Assembly: GCA_021776825.1 (NCBI GenBank)
Contig: JAJFFG010000028.1
Location: 1-44,975 of the forward strand
DNA from: Planctomycetota bacterium
Lineage (GTDB): Bacteria; Planctomycetota; JAJSAM01; JAJVHW01
Reading direction: 5' to 3'
Length of the DNA: 44,975 nt
A program made the position numbers and the translations under genes. Positions 25,001 through 32,255 of the stretch are shown one piece after another. Every line of letters begins with the position of its first letter. Within the stretch, counting starts at the first letter, position 1. The notes beneath the pieces were generated by a model. It was not told where the DNA came from. It did not search any database and saw only the letters and a list, made by a program, of their open reading frames with translations.

Positions 25001-25822
25001 GCCGGCGCGGGCGGCGGTGTCGAGCACGGCTGCAGCGGGGAGCAGCTCCGAGTGCTCGACGTATGCGTCGGCCAGCGCGTAGACGACGTCCGGCGACGTC
25101 GGCGCGGTCTCGAACGCGCGCAGCAGCCAGCGGAACCGAGCACGCCTGCGACCCGCGGAGCGGAACGCGTCGGCGGCGAGCAGACGGGTCGCGATCACGT
25201 CCTCCGGCGAGGCATCGCGCATGGAGCGGATCAACGCTGCGATGAAGTCGGGTCGACGCGGCTCGTCGCGTGCCGCGATCACGCTGTCCAGCGTCTGGTC
25301 GCGCTGACCCGCGAGCGGCTGGAACAGGCGCTCGGTCGACGCGGCGATCTCGGCGTCACGCTCGCGCTCGACGAGCAGCGCATGCAGCTCGGGCGGAGTC
25401 AGCGGTTCGTCCACGTGTCGCTCGAGCGCCAAGTCGGCCATCGCGATGGCGTCGCGGATCTCGCCGGCGGAGACCGGGTCCCAGAGCTCGACTTCGTCGG
25501 CGACCTCGGACGGTGTGAGAGTCTCCGCCGTCAGACGGTGCTCGAGGCTTCGGAACTGCGTCGGACTCGGCAGCTCGTGGCGCGCGTCGCGTAGGACCTC
25601 GAACGCGAGAGTCGGGTCCGCGGTCACACGCGCCTCGGCCAGCACCTGCGCCGGATCGCGGACGTGGCGGAGCGAGATCGGACGACCGAAGCGGTCGAGC
25701 TCTTGGCCGGTGTGACGATCCACGCGGCTCTTGCGCGGCGGCGGGTCGTACCACGCCAACACGCCCAGGCCGAACGCGCCGGCAAGGCCGAAGAGGGTCA
25801 ACCGAGTCCAGGAGACTCTCAC
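22013..25822 (-). CDS. pelB: Pel export protein PelB (periplasmic TPRs and outer-membrane barrel)
   Basis: 1269 residues. One N-terminal hydrophobic segment (about 7-24) is followed by roughly 900 residues of TPR-like helical repeats (for example RLDRALELFESALAQEPDNRAALLRVGQI and GTYADLGRAHEALGNWGSAMVAFGYSLEL). The last 300 or so residues are beta-rich with alternating aromatic strands and end in VVLRW, a terminal aromatic typical of outer-membrane barrels. In the Pseudomonas system PelB guides Pel through the periplasm and exports it, with PelC forming a funnel at the barrel entrance. Here no pelC follows. The GTG start overlaps the pelA stop by 4 bases, and the stop overlaps the pelD start region by 7. 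Confidence 0.88.
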   Translation of the reverse strand: MRVSWTRLTLFGLAGAFGLGVLAWYDPPPRKSRVDRHTGQELDRFGRPISLRHVRDPAQVLAEARVTADPTLAFEVLRDARHELPSPTQFRSLEHRLTAETLTPSEVADEVELWDPVSAGEIRDAIAMADLALERHVDEPLTPPELHALLVERERDAEIAASTERLFQPLAGQRDQTLDSVIAARDEPRRPDFIAALIRSMRDASPEDVIATRLLAADAFRSAGRRRARFRWLLRAFETAPTSPDVVYALADAYVEHSELLPAAAVLDTAARAGLDTVELWSRRLQIATWSDRADHRVGALERLTAHEPTDARREELLALHTYLGQPLRALPHALALAESTNRPEAYERAATMSFAAGLLDDGFNLIDRAAAAADDPLPWHRMWLDLKEQDLQVDAAITRLQTLYEDFPEFEPRLESLLRRSHRRRELAELLDARLARDPSPALRKEVVRLWAELGEHDRVKAIGAVELQRLKDPFAYFDRLPLYQTMGLAGLLEVGERMVASPLLHDEHFELAANAFEAATRRDARFAPLLAALVQRFAHLESAPRYVLAEIDANGSPSEAAHAAESAWLASPESRPFLVAWVDRATWASLPEMELRARHELLRREPEDLENRRRVADLLESMHRLRDALAEWRTIAKVDGPGSESETRLLMLLESLEMEEEALAILADREARGELSIDERLALADRFFGAERLDRALELFESALAQEPDNRAALLRVGQIRSWSNDPSGAVPFFERLIELDGNGDGEPPFLLGDAYWATQREDEGAEMLQRALPLLRDPELLTRDRETMLAKSLSRLGQTEEAGAIYQRLIAAEPKNQGLMLDYADGMVAGRRFDLARDAVELARPLGAEARRLLRLDGQLRIEEKLYVPAIVALTRGLELYGPDAGTYADLGRAHEALGNWGSAMVAFGYSLELQPDNGDVAYVHRIVSDRLSDRTVEVHVRSSSVDEDSTLDVVAEATMLLDEDHTRGSVRLSQASFSGRARAVDDGRTDVDADVTTLSLSACRRLDDEWEVGGGLDFYTGRDDAEPAGLWLAAGRRSRDPFREMAARLHVNEPLRDPAAAVGLGGSSSGIDLTYFRETDDQQWWMSGAVGYRTLSLEHPRKGEIRDGQARLELALGRWINSGGPDIHQRLDVRHCPSTFEGTTVIGESPADTGPRLAAWVAYSGVRLLDDKELARAVPLGEEFDYLTATGRLVDAVAMGLRYEVQGTLGTDLAGSGSVVNVSVTGAWRPDADTEVRLGLSFGRALGREGADNAIGLELGVVLRW

Positions 25823-28014
25823 CGGACGCGGACCTCCACGCGCGACGAGCCGGGGTCGAGCACGATGTGTACGCGGCCGTCGTCGTCCGCGGTCAGATCC
25901 TGCAACGCGCCGTCGACGGTCAGCGCCAGCGGCGCACGCGGCGCGAAGCCCCCGAGTCGGAGAATGCGTCGGGCGAACGACGACGACGTGGCCGCGATCC
26001 CGGTTGCCGAGATCGCGCCGTCGTCGAGGAGGTGGTTCGCCTCGATGACGTGCGGGTGCCGCACGGCGGTGTCGGACAGCACGACGTCCGCGGAGGGACC
26101 GGCGAGGTGCACGAACAGCCGCTCACCGACGCGCCGCGCGCCGAGCAGACCGCGGCTGCGCGTCCAGTCGACGAAGCGCGGCTCGTCGTCGAAGCGAGCG
26201 GTGCGGCAACCACCGAAGTCGCGCAGCTCCCAGCCGTCTCTGCGACGAGCGATGCGCGCGGTGGTCATCGCGCCGTGCACCGCGTCGGCGTACGTCGATG
26301 CGAAGACCGGCGCGGTCTGCTCCTCGACTCCCCAGCGCCGCAAGAGGCCGTGAAGCGCGGCGAGGCGACCCGGATTCCCGGCGCTGTAGAAGTGGATGTA
26401 GACGTTGGCGGGCTTCAAGACACGCGTGCCGCCGGTGCGATCGATGGTCGTCGTGATGTGCCGGAACGCCGACGGCATCGTCGTGAAGAAGCCATCGAAG
26501 TCGTTCTCGTTCGCCGCGCCGGCGTAGACCTGGACGTGCTCACCGCGGAAGACGCCCCACGGCGAGACGTAGCCGATCGAGTCGAACAGCGGGTCCCACC
26601 GGAAGACGCCTCCGTTGACGTTGCGACGGCCGAGGCGCGTCACCTCGGCGATCGCCTCGATCGGCGGGTTCGCCAGCCCCGTCCAGAGCATGACCTCGCA
26701 GCGTCGTCCCGGCGGAGCCAGTCGCTCGTCGATGAAGCGGATCGAGTCGCGCACCTCGGCGGCGGGGGAGTAGTCGTACGACGCCAGCCCCTTCGGGTAC
26801 CCGACGACCGGGCGGTCCTCGGTGGCGTCCTCCGGAGCGAGGTTCCACCAGAACGGATGCAGCACGCCGTGCGACGCCAGCTCCACGTGGGGCCGCGTGA
26901 AGATCTCCGTCGCCAGTCGCATCCGATCGTTCGGTTCGGCAATCGCGAGGTCGTCGGTCAGGCTGCCGACGATGACGCTGACGGTGAACGGCAGGTCGTA
27001 CGCGTCGAAGACCTCGTCGAGCATCACCTGCGCGCAGAACTCTCCGCCGCTGGCGGTCGAGCGGCTCTCGAACCCGTCACCGTCGACGTGGCAGAAGAAG
27101 AGCCGGCGCCCGTTCAGGAGACTCGGGTCGGGAGCGGGTGCGCGTCGCAGACCCAGCGCATCGCGGAAGAACGCGAACAGGTCGAGGTGCATCCGGCGGT
27201 CCTCGTCCTGACCGGGCGACGCGACCCATGGGTCGAGCGCCACGCCGCCCCAGGGCCCGGTCACGACGGGGTGCCGATCGCGATCCTCGCCGGTCATCAG
27301 TCGGGTCACGACCCAGGGGCTCGACCGATCGTCCGCGGCCCACGGTCCACGGTGGTCAGCGTGCGCCGTCGGATCGCCCTCGACCGCTAGAAGCTCCGGG
27401 ACCGCCTTCTCGATCTCGATGCCCATCGGGCCATCGACGTATCCGCCGTCGTGTCCGAGTCCGAAGCGGGCGAGCCAGTTGGTCAGTCGCGCTTCCGGTG
27501 CCTCGCCCTCCGCGGACGACAGTCGCAGCGGGCCGAAGTCGGAGAGATGCACGAAGCGCACGCCGCTCGGCGCGGCCACGTCCTCGAGCCAGGGCCAGAG
27601 CCAGTCGCAGGGTTGGTCGGTGAACGAGAACCAGGTGACGACGGCACGCACGTCGTCGAGCAACTCGGCCGGCGGCGGGCCCTGCCGGATGTCGTGACGC
27701 CGCACGACCATCCCGACGTGGTTGAGCGGCATGGCCGCCAGCTCGCTCACCTCGTCCTGCGTCTCGAGGTACCAACCACGGGCGTGGCCGTCGACGAGGG
27801 CGAGCACGTGGCGCCTCTCGTGCGCGGACCCCTCGTGCGCGGAAGGGTGCTCGGGGGCGAGCGCACCCGCGCGTACGGGGACGCGCTCGCGAGCAGGTTC
27901 CTCCGCCTGAGCGCGCGCGAAGAGGGAGCCCACGATGAGCATCATCGTGAGAAGCGCGAGACGGGCGCGACCGAGCAGGCTCGGCCGCGCCTCGGAAGGC
28001 GAGGGAGTTTCCAC
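25819..28014 (-). CDS. pelA: Pel deacetylase PelA lacking the N-terminal hydrolase domain
   Basis: 731 residues against about 948 in Pseudomonas. A signal peptide (to about 37) is followed by a Rossmann-like domain (HVLALVDGHARGWYLETQDEV, 69-89; then VVTWFSFTDQPCDWLWPWLED). Next is the carbohydrate esterase domain with FFCHVDGDGF (306-315), ELASHGVLHPFWW (378-390, His382 and His386) and YIHFYSAGNPGRLAALHGLL, and a C-terminal beta domain ends the protein. PelA deacetylates Pel in the periplasm. The glycoside hydrolase domain that opens the Pseudomonas protein is missing. It starts with GTG at 28014; an in-frame stop lies shortly upstream. First gene of the operon. Confidence 0.9.
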   Translation of the reverse strand: METPSPSEARPSLLGRARLALLTMMLIVGSLFARAQAEEPARERVPVRAGALAPEHPSAHEGSAHERRHVLALVDGHARGWYLETQDEVSELAAMPLNHVGMVVRRHDIRQGPPPAELLDDVRAVVTWFSFTDQPCDWLWPWLEDVAAPSGVRFVHLSDFGPLRLSSAEGEAPEARLTNWLARFGLGHDGGYVDGPMGIEIEKAVPELLAVEGDPTAHADHRGPWAADDRSSPWVVTRLMTGEDRDRHPVVTGPWGGVALDPWVASPGQDEDRRMHLDLFAFFRDALGLRRAPAPDPSLLNGRRLFFCHVDGDGFESRSTASGGEFCAQVMLDEVFDAYDLPFTVSVIVGSLTDDLAIAEPNDRMRLATEIFTRPHVELASHGVLHPFWWNLAPEDATEDRPVVGYPKGLASYDYSPAAEVRDSIRFIDERLAPPGRRCEVMLWTGLANPPIEAIAEVTRLGRRNVNGGVFRWDPLFDSIGYVSPWGVFRGEHVQVYAGAANENDFDGFFTTMPSAFRHITTTIDRTGGTRVLKPANVYIHFYSAGNPGRLAALHGLLRRWGVEEQTAPVFASTYADAVHGAMTTARIARRRDGWELRDFGGCRTARFDDEPRFVDWTRSRGLLGARRVGERLFVHLAGPSADVVLSDTAVRHPHVIEANHLLDDGAISATGIAATSSSFARRILRLGGFAPRAPLALTVDGALQDLTADDDGRVHIVLDPGSSRVEVRVR

Positions 28015-28048
28015 CCTCTCTTCTCGGAATGAGAAGCGCGCGCGCTAA

Positions 28049-28065
28049 AGCAAGTGGGGTGCCGA
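28049..28065 (-). promoter_or_regulatory. Candidate sigma-54 promoter for pelA
   Basis: The minus strand reads TCGGCACCCCACTTGCT. GG and GC are 10 bases apart (-24/-12 spacing), and the core elements are GGCAC and TTGC. Three consensus positions differ. A transcript would start near 28038, leaving a leader of about 24 bases. A perfect inverted repeat about 110-130 bases upstream is suitably placed for an enhancer-binding protein. No 70-type promoter stands out. Prediction by eye only. Confidence 0.35.
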
Positions 28066-28146
28066 TCAAATCGAGATCAGCAGGCTCGAATCCTCAAGTG
28101 GAGGACGCCTGTGGTCCGGGGCGCGCGAGCCTGGCCGGACTTGAGT

Positions 28147-28167
28147 GGATTCTCAGGACGAGAATCC
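28147..28167. promoter_or_regulatory. Inverted repeat upstream of pelA, possible regulator site
   Basis: The arms ggattctc and gagaatcc (8 bp, perfect) are separated by 5 bases. The distance from the candidate sigma-54 promoter and the dimer-like spacing suit an enhancer-binding protein or a cyclic-di-GMP-responsive regulator. It could equally be a transcript hairpin. Confidence 0.35.
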
Positions 28168-28317
28168 TTCCCAACGCGATTCGCTCACATCGGGAAACCG
28201 GTGGCTCAGGCTTGAATCAAACCCGTTTCAGACGGAATCGACGCGGCCGGGCGGCCCCTCAGGAGCCGCTCGGCCGGAGTGCGACCGAGGTCGCAGAAGA
28301 GGCGCAGGGACAGCCGC

Positions 28318-28428
28318 CTAGAGAGTCGGGAAGCGGCCGTCCAGAAGGACGTCTCCCGCGGCATTGCGCACCTCGACGTTCCTGCCTTCCGGCCGCAGGC
28401 CGCGCCGACGTGGTGAGAAGGCCGCGCA
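28318..28428 (-). pseudogene. In-frame coding-like tail after the upstream stop codon
   Basis: Directly after the TGA of the secreted hypothetical gene the same frame stays open for 36 codons. It ends LRPEGRNVEVRNAAGDVLL then DGRFPTL and TAG, which reads like genuine beta-strand protein sequence. It may be a former C-terminal extension cut off by a premature stop, or a fragment of another gene. Low certainty. Confidence 0.2.
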
Positions 28429-29334
28429 TCAGAACTTCTTGGCGCGCACGTACATCCGCGCGACGCGGTCGAGCCCGTCGAACCAGAACCCGACGTCGCC
28501 GTAGTGCCACCAGTCGGCGTCGGTGTACTGGTGGCTCGGCAGCCCGTAGAGCTCGATCACCCGCGCGCGGGGATCGCTGATGCGTAGGCCCTCGGCCGTG
28601 CCTCCGATGAACCCGGAACGGGTCTGGAGCGAGTTCAGCGAGCCGTCGTCGCGCACGTTGGCCGTGAGCCCACGCGTGAAGGAGACATTGCGATTCGTCC
28701 TCCCGGCCGCGACCTCCCAGATCACGTCGCCGGCGTGCGCCACGAGCGCCTGGTCATAGTCCTTCTGCTGCGCGAGTCCCTTCAGGCCGACGCCGCGAAC
28801 GAGTGTGAGCTTGCGCGTCCCGGGGATGCCCGGCGGCACGGTGACGATCTCGTCGGTGGGAACGGCCGGTACGTCGAGTCCCAACTCGGGAGAGCGGACC
28901 GTGTAGCGCCCGCGCTGGTCGAGCGAGACCTCGACCTTGTACGTGACCGACTCGACGGGCGTCGCGTCCTCGGCGGCCCACGTCCGCTCGGTCCGCTTGA
29001 TGCGCTGGATCACGTACGGGCGGTCGGCGAAGGCCTCCTCGACGGTCTTGTAGAAGACGTAGAAGAGGCGGCCGTCCGCGACGTGGTGGGCGACGACGGG
29101 GTCGCGGTCCCACGTGCGCAGGTCGAGACCGGCGGCCTTCGCGCGCTTGTAGGTGTCGAGGCCCAGGAGCTTCTTCGGGTCCCCGCCCGGGTTGAGAGTG
29201 TCTCGAATGCCCTCGGCCAACGGGATCGGCCGGAGGCGCAGGATCGGACGCGCCGAGTCCTGCGCGGCACTCGAAGTGGCGATGGCCGCGACGGCCACGG
29301 CGGCGGCGGCGATGAGGATGGCGGGAACGCGCAT
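28429..29334 (-). CDS. Secreted protein of unknown function
   Basis: 301 residues with a signal peptide (MRVPAILIAAAAVAVAAIATSSAAQ). The mature part is mixed alpha/beta and contains WDRDPVVAHHVADGRLFYVFYKTV, RTWAAEDATPVESVTYKVEVSLD, and a C-terminal FWFDGLDRVARMYVRAKKF. The phrase ARVIELYGLPSHQYTDADWWHYGDVGFWFD resembles the outer-membrane lipoprotein SmpA-like pattern (a predicted slope, then a period for tracking conformity to a small domain), but this is weak. No known family is claimed. It lies upstream of pelA on the same strand with 414 bases between, so it is probably not in the pel operon. Confidence 0.6.
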   Translation of the reverse strand: MRVPAILIAAAAVAVAAIATSSAAQDSARPILRLRPIPLAEGIRDTLNPGGDPKKLLGLDTYKRAKAAGLDLRTWDRDPVVAHHVADGRLFYVFYKTVEEAFADRPYVIQRIKRTERTWAAEDATPVESVTYKVEVSLDQRGRYTVRSPELGLDVPAVPTDEIVTVPPGIPGTRKLTLVRGVGLKGLAQQKDYDQALVAHAGDVIWEVAAGRTNRNVSFTRGLTANVRDDGSLNSLQTRSGFIGGTAEGLRISDPRARVIELYGLPSHQYTDADWWHYGDVGFWFDGLDRVARMYVRAKKF

Positions 29335-29345
29335 CCCCCGAGGTT

Positions 29346-29417
29346 ACGGGAGGCCCTGACGCGACTCACGAGAGGCCCTGACGCGGATCATGGGAGGCCC
29401 TGACGCGGGTTATGGGA
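29346..29417. repeat. 22-bp tandem repeat in a divergent promoter region
   Basis: Three consecutive 22-bp units (29346-29367, 29368-29389, 29390-29411) share the core gaggccctgacgcg, followed by a partial fourth. They occupy the space between the start of the secreted hypothetical (minus) and the LapA-like gene (plus), so copy number could affect both promoters. Confidence 0.75.
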
Positions 29418-29464
29418 CGCACCGGCGCGGCTGTAGCCTCGTGGGCACTCGATGGAGGTGCGCG

Positions 29465-29686
29465 ATGAAGAAGAAGCTCATCCTCGGTGTGGCCCTGCTC
29501 GCCACGGCGCTCCTGCTCGTCGTGGCGCTGCAGAACACCGAGTCGACGACGGTCAGGCTGTTCGCGTGGGAGTTCACGATGAGCCGCTTCGTGCTGCTGC
29601 TGCTCGCGGCTGCGGGCGGGTTCGTCGGCGGCTTCACGACGGGGCAGTTCGTCAGCGTGATCCCACGCCGAAAGCCGCCCGAATAG
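29465..29686 (+). CDS. Small LapA-like (DUF1049) membrane protein
   Basis: 73 residues with two transmembrane segments (about 4-23 and 42-62). The lipopolysaccharide-assembly protein A-like pattern is seen: LLLVVALQNTESTTVRLFAWEF between the helices, then a Gly-rich second helix (AAAGGFVGGFTTGQF). In enterobacteria the related LapA works with LapB in LPS regulation; in other lineages these are generic small inner-membrane proteins. A GGAGG site 6 bases before the ATG at 29465 fixes the start; an open frame continues upstream but is not needed. Confidence 0.78.
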   Translation: MKKKLILGVALLATALLLVVALQNTESTTVRLFAWEFTMSRFVLLLLAAAGGFVGGFTTGQFVSVIPRRKPPE

Positions 29687-29708
29687 ACGCAGTCGCTCGG
29701 ACAGGCTC

Positions 29709-32153
29709 CTACGGGTCGGTCTTGCGCTTGTCCCGCACGAAGTTCGTGATGAACCGGAACGCGGAGAGGTCGCGAGCGGCCTTGTTCGCCTTGCTCCCGC
29801 TCTTCCACACCTTCGCCGCGTCGAGCTCGCGCAGCTCTTCGTAGCCCAGGCCCATGTGGTCCACCGCGTAGCTGCGGCGGTCGTCGGCCGAGCTCAGTCC
29901 GGGGGCCTTCTCGAGACCCTGCAGGTCGAAGTGGTTGGCGGAGTCGAGGATCACGCCGTGCCCGGCGGTGAACCAGCACGCGAGGTTGCCGCCGCCCCAG
30001 CGCGTGGCGCAGTCCGGGCTGTCGATCAGCACCTCCACGCGCTCGGGATCGAGGACCTCGATCAGGTGCGCGCCGTAGAGCACGTAGATCGGACGTGTGA
30101 TGCCGTCGAACACGCCGTCGAGGTAGGAGCTGTCGGTGGGGCACGACTCGGACTCGACGTGGTCGAGCACCTCGCCCATCGTCGGCAGCTTCCGCACGAC
30201 GCCGGGGTAGACCAGCTCGGCCGTGTGGTGCAGTGCCCAGCACGAGCAGAACATGTAGCCGCCGACGCGCACGAACCAGGTGAGCTGATCGACGTCCTTC
30301 GCGTTGATCTCGCCGGTGCAGTTCGAGACGAACACGGCGAACGGGTGCAGCTCCGCCTTCGGCACCTGCGCGCCGCGCGTCAGCCGGTGCTCGATCTCGA
30401 GCTTGCTGAGCAGCTTCTCGATGTGGTCGCCGCGGCTCTGCAGCACGACCACGTCGAGCCCCTCGTACACACCCTTCAAGTCTGGTGCGTACCCGAACTT
30501 CTTGGCCTTGCGCGCCTCCTCCTCGCGGTCGATGAACGTGTAATCGGGGCCATTTGCGGCCCACCACTTCGTCCACGCGGAGCTCGTGGACTTCACCGAC
30601 TCGGACGTCAGGCGGCGAAGGAACTCGAACGCCGTGCGCGCGACGGCCGTCTCCTTCTCGTCGAGGGCCTCGATGAGGGTCGGGATGGCCTCGTTGTGCT
30701 GGAGGCGCCCCAGGCCGACGATCGCAGCGCCGCGCAGGCGCCAGTCCTTGCTCTTGGCGAAGAGGTTCTTCAGCGACGGCAGGGCGTCCGCGGAGCGTGT
30801 CTTGCCGAGGGAGACGGCGGAGCAGACGGCGACCGACCAGTCCTTGTCCTTCAGCCCCTTCTCCAGCGTGCCCACGGCTCCGTCCGCGCCACGCGCACCG
30901 AGCGCCACCGCGGCCGCCTCGCGGACGCGGGCGTCCTCGTCGTACTCCAGACGCGCACAGGCCAGATTGAGGGTCGGCTCGTGGGTGGCCGGATCGCGCG
31001 TGGCCGTGACCGCGCGCAAGGCGTGGAGCCGAACCCGTGCACTCACGTCGGCGGCCGTGCTCGCCGCCGCTCGATCCAGGGCGGCGTCCGTGCGGATGCG
31101 ACCGAGCGCATGAACTGCGGCGGATCGGGCGGCCTCGTCCTCGTGCTTCAGCGCGGGCTCGAGCTTCTCCAGCGCCCAGACGGCGCGGACCAGGCGCGGG
31201 TCCTCCGCGCTCTCGTCCTTCTTCTCAGCGTCCTCGACCGCCTCGGTACGGGCCGGCGGCGTGGCCAGGATGCCGAGCACGCGGGCGAGTCGGGCCGCGA
31301 CCTTGCCGGAGGGACCCTGATCGAGTGCGTCGGCCACGGGAGTCGCAGCGGTCTCGGCAGCTTCTCCGGCATCGGACATGCGGACGACGGCGACCACGGC
31401 CGCCTGGAGCCGGCGTTCGATGACGTCATTGAGATCGTCGCGGCGCAGGCCAACCAGGAGCGGCTCCATGCACTCGGGACCCGGGCTGCGGATGACGCCG
31501 TCGAGGGCGGCGGCGGCGACCCCGAGGTCGGCGTCGTACGAGAGCTTCTGTAAGGTCGCTGCGCGCTCGGCGCTCGGGAGCGCGACCAGACCGCGTGCGG
31601 CGGCCTTGCGAACCAACGACTCGTCGGAGGAGAGACCCCGACGGATGCCCTTGCGGATCGCGTCGCTCGCGATCGCGAAGCGCTCCGGCGGCGCCAGCGC
31701 CAGCTCCGAGAGCGCCTCGCAGGCCGGCTCGCCGAGCTTGCCCCCGACGCGCTTTCCGATCGCCGTCGCCGCCTCGGCGAGGTCGAGATGGATCAGGCTC
31801 TGCGCGGCCGCGATGCGCACGCGCCGCGCCGGTCCTTCGAGTGCCGCCGCGACGAGCGGCTTCACGGAGTCGTCACCCCCGCGCTCGCCGAGCGCGCGCG
31901 CAGCGAACTCCCGGACCTCCCAGTCCTTGTCCTTGAGAGCCCCGAGCAGGAGTTCCTCCTGATCCTCGACGCCCTCGGTCCGGATCGTCTCGACGGCCTC
32001 GAGCCGGTCGTAGACGTCCTTCGACTTCAGCTTCTTCGCGAGCGCCGCCGCGTCGGCAGGAGGCCCGGCGGAGGCGAGGGCGGAGAGGAGCAGCGTGGCG
32101 AGCGCCAGGAACGGGACGGCCATGCGCGGTGCGGTCGTGCGGGGTGCGGTCAT
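29709..32153 (-). CDS. Secreted HEAT-repeat protein with C-terminal Rossmann-like (DUF4159-like) domain
   Basis: 814 residues. A signal peptide (FLALATLLLSALASAG) is followed by about 12 HEAT/PBS-lyase-like repeats (for example DWEVREFAARALGERGGDDSVKPLVAAAL and ARVREAAAVALGARGADGAVGTLEKGL). The last 270 residues or so form a different domain with LDVVVLQSRGDHIEKLLSKL, FVSNCTGEI, WFVRVGGYMFCSCWAL and GGGNLACWFTAGHGVILDSANHF. That order (strand, Asn/Cys turn, Gly-Gly turn, conserved His) resembles DUF4159/glutamine-amidotransferase-like folds common in Planctomycetota and Myxococcota. Partner and substrate unknown. The ATG at 32153 was chosen to give a clean signal peptide; the frame is open 16 codons further up. 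Confidence 0.7.
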   Translation of the reverse strand: MTAPRTTAPRMAVPFLALATLLLSALASAGPPADAAALAKKLKSKDVYDRLEAVETIRTEGVEDQEELLLGALKDKDWEVREFAARALGERGGDDSVKPLVAAALEGPARRVRIAAAQSLIHLDLAEAATAIGKRVGGKLGEPACEALSELALAPPERFAIASDAIRKGIRRGLSSDESLVRKAAARGLVALPSAERAATLQKLSYDADLGVAAAALDGVIRSPGPECMEPLLVGLRRDDLNDVIERRLQAAVVAVVRMSDAGEAAETAATPVADALDQGPSGKVAARLARVLGILATPPARTEAVEDAEKKDESAEDPRLVRAVWALEKLEPALKHEDEAARSAAVHALGRIRTDAALDRAAASTAADVSARVRLHALRAVTATRDPATHEPTLNLACARLEYDEDARVREAAAVALGARGADGAVGTLEKGLKDKDWSVAVCSAVSLGKTRSADALPSLKNLFAKSKDWRLRGAAIVGLGRLQHNEAIPTLIEALDEKETAVARTAFEFLRRLTSESVKSTSSAWTKWWAANGPDYTFIDREEEARKAKKFGYAPDLKGVYEGLDVVVLQSRGDHIEKLLSKLEIEHRLTRGAQVPKAELHPFAVFVSNCTGEINAKDVDQLTWFVRVGGYMFCSCWALHHTAELVYPGVVRKLPTMGEVLDHVESESCPTDSSYLDGVFDGITRPIYVLYGAHLIEVLDPERVEVLIDSPDCATRWGGGNLACWFTAGHGVILDSANHFDLQGLEKAPGLSSADDRRSYAVDHMGLGYEELRELDAAKVWKSGSKANKAARDLSAFRFITNFVRDKRKTDP

Positions 32154-32255
32154 CGTTCGATCTTCGCGTGAACAGGCAGTAGCGCCAAGGCGTGGAGTCA
32201 TCTGGAACCTCTTGATCGTCGGCCTAGCCTCGGACGGAGCCGTTGGCGCCGAGGT

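Larger units (their letters stand above)
28015..28428. other. Pel operon control region
   Basis: 414 bases between pelA and the next minus-strand gene. It is less GC-rich than its surroundings and carries several inverted repeats. One is the perfect repeat at 28147-28167. Another, looser one has gaatcctcaagt (28088-28099) answered by acttgagtggattc (28139-28152). A sigma-54-like element lies at 28049-28065. Positions 28318-28428 hold a short in-frame remnant after the upstream gene's stop (listed separately). Confidence 0.5.

Noticed and set aside
28429..29334. Assignment of the secreted hypothetical as an SmpA/BamE-like or pel-related protein
   Set aside because: The resemblance is limited to a short aromatic stretch near the C-terminus, and the 414-bp gap with its own promoter signals argues against pel operon membership.
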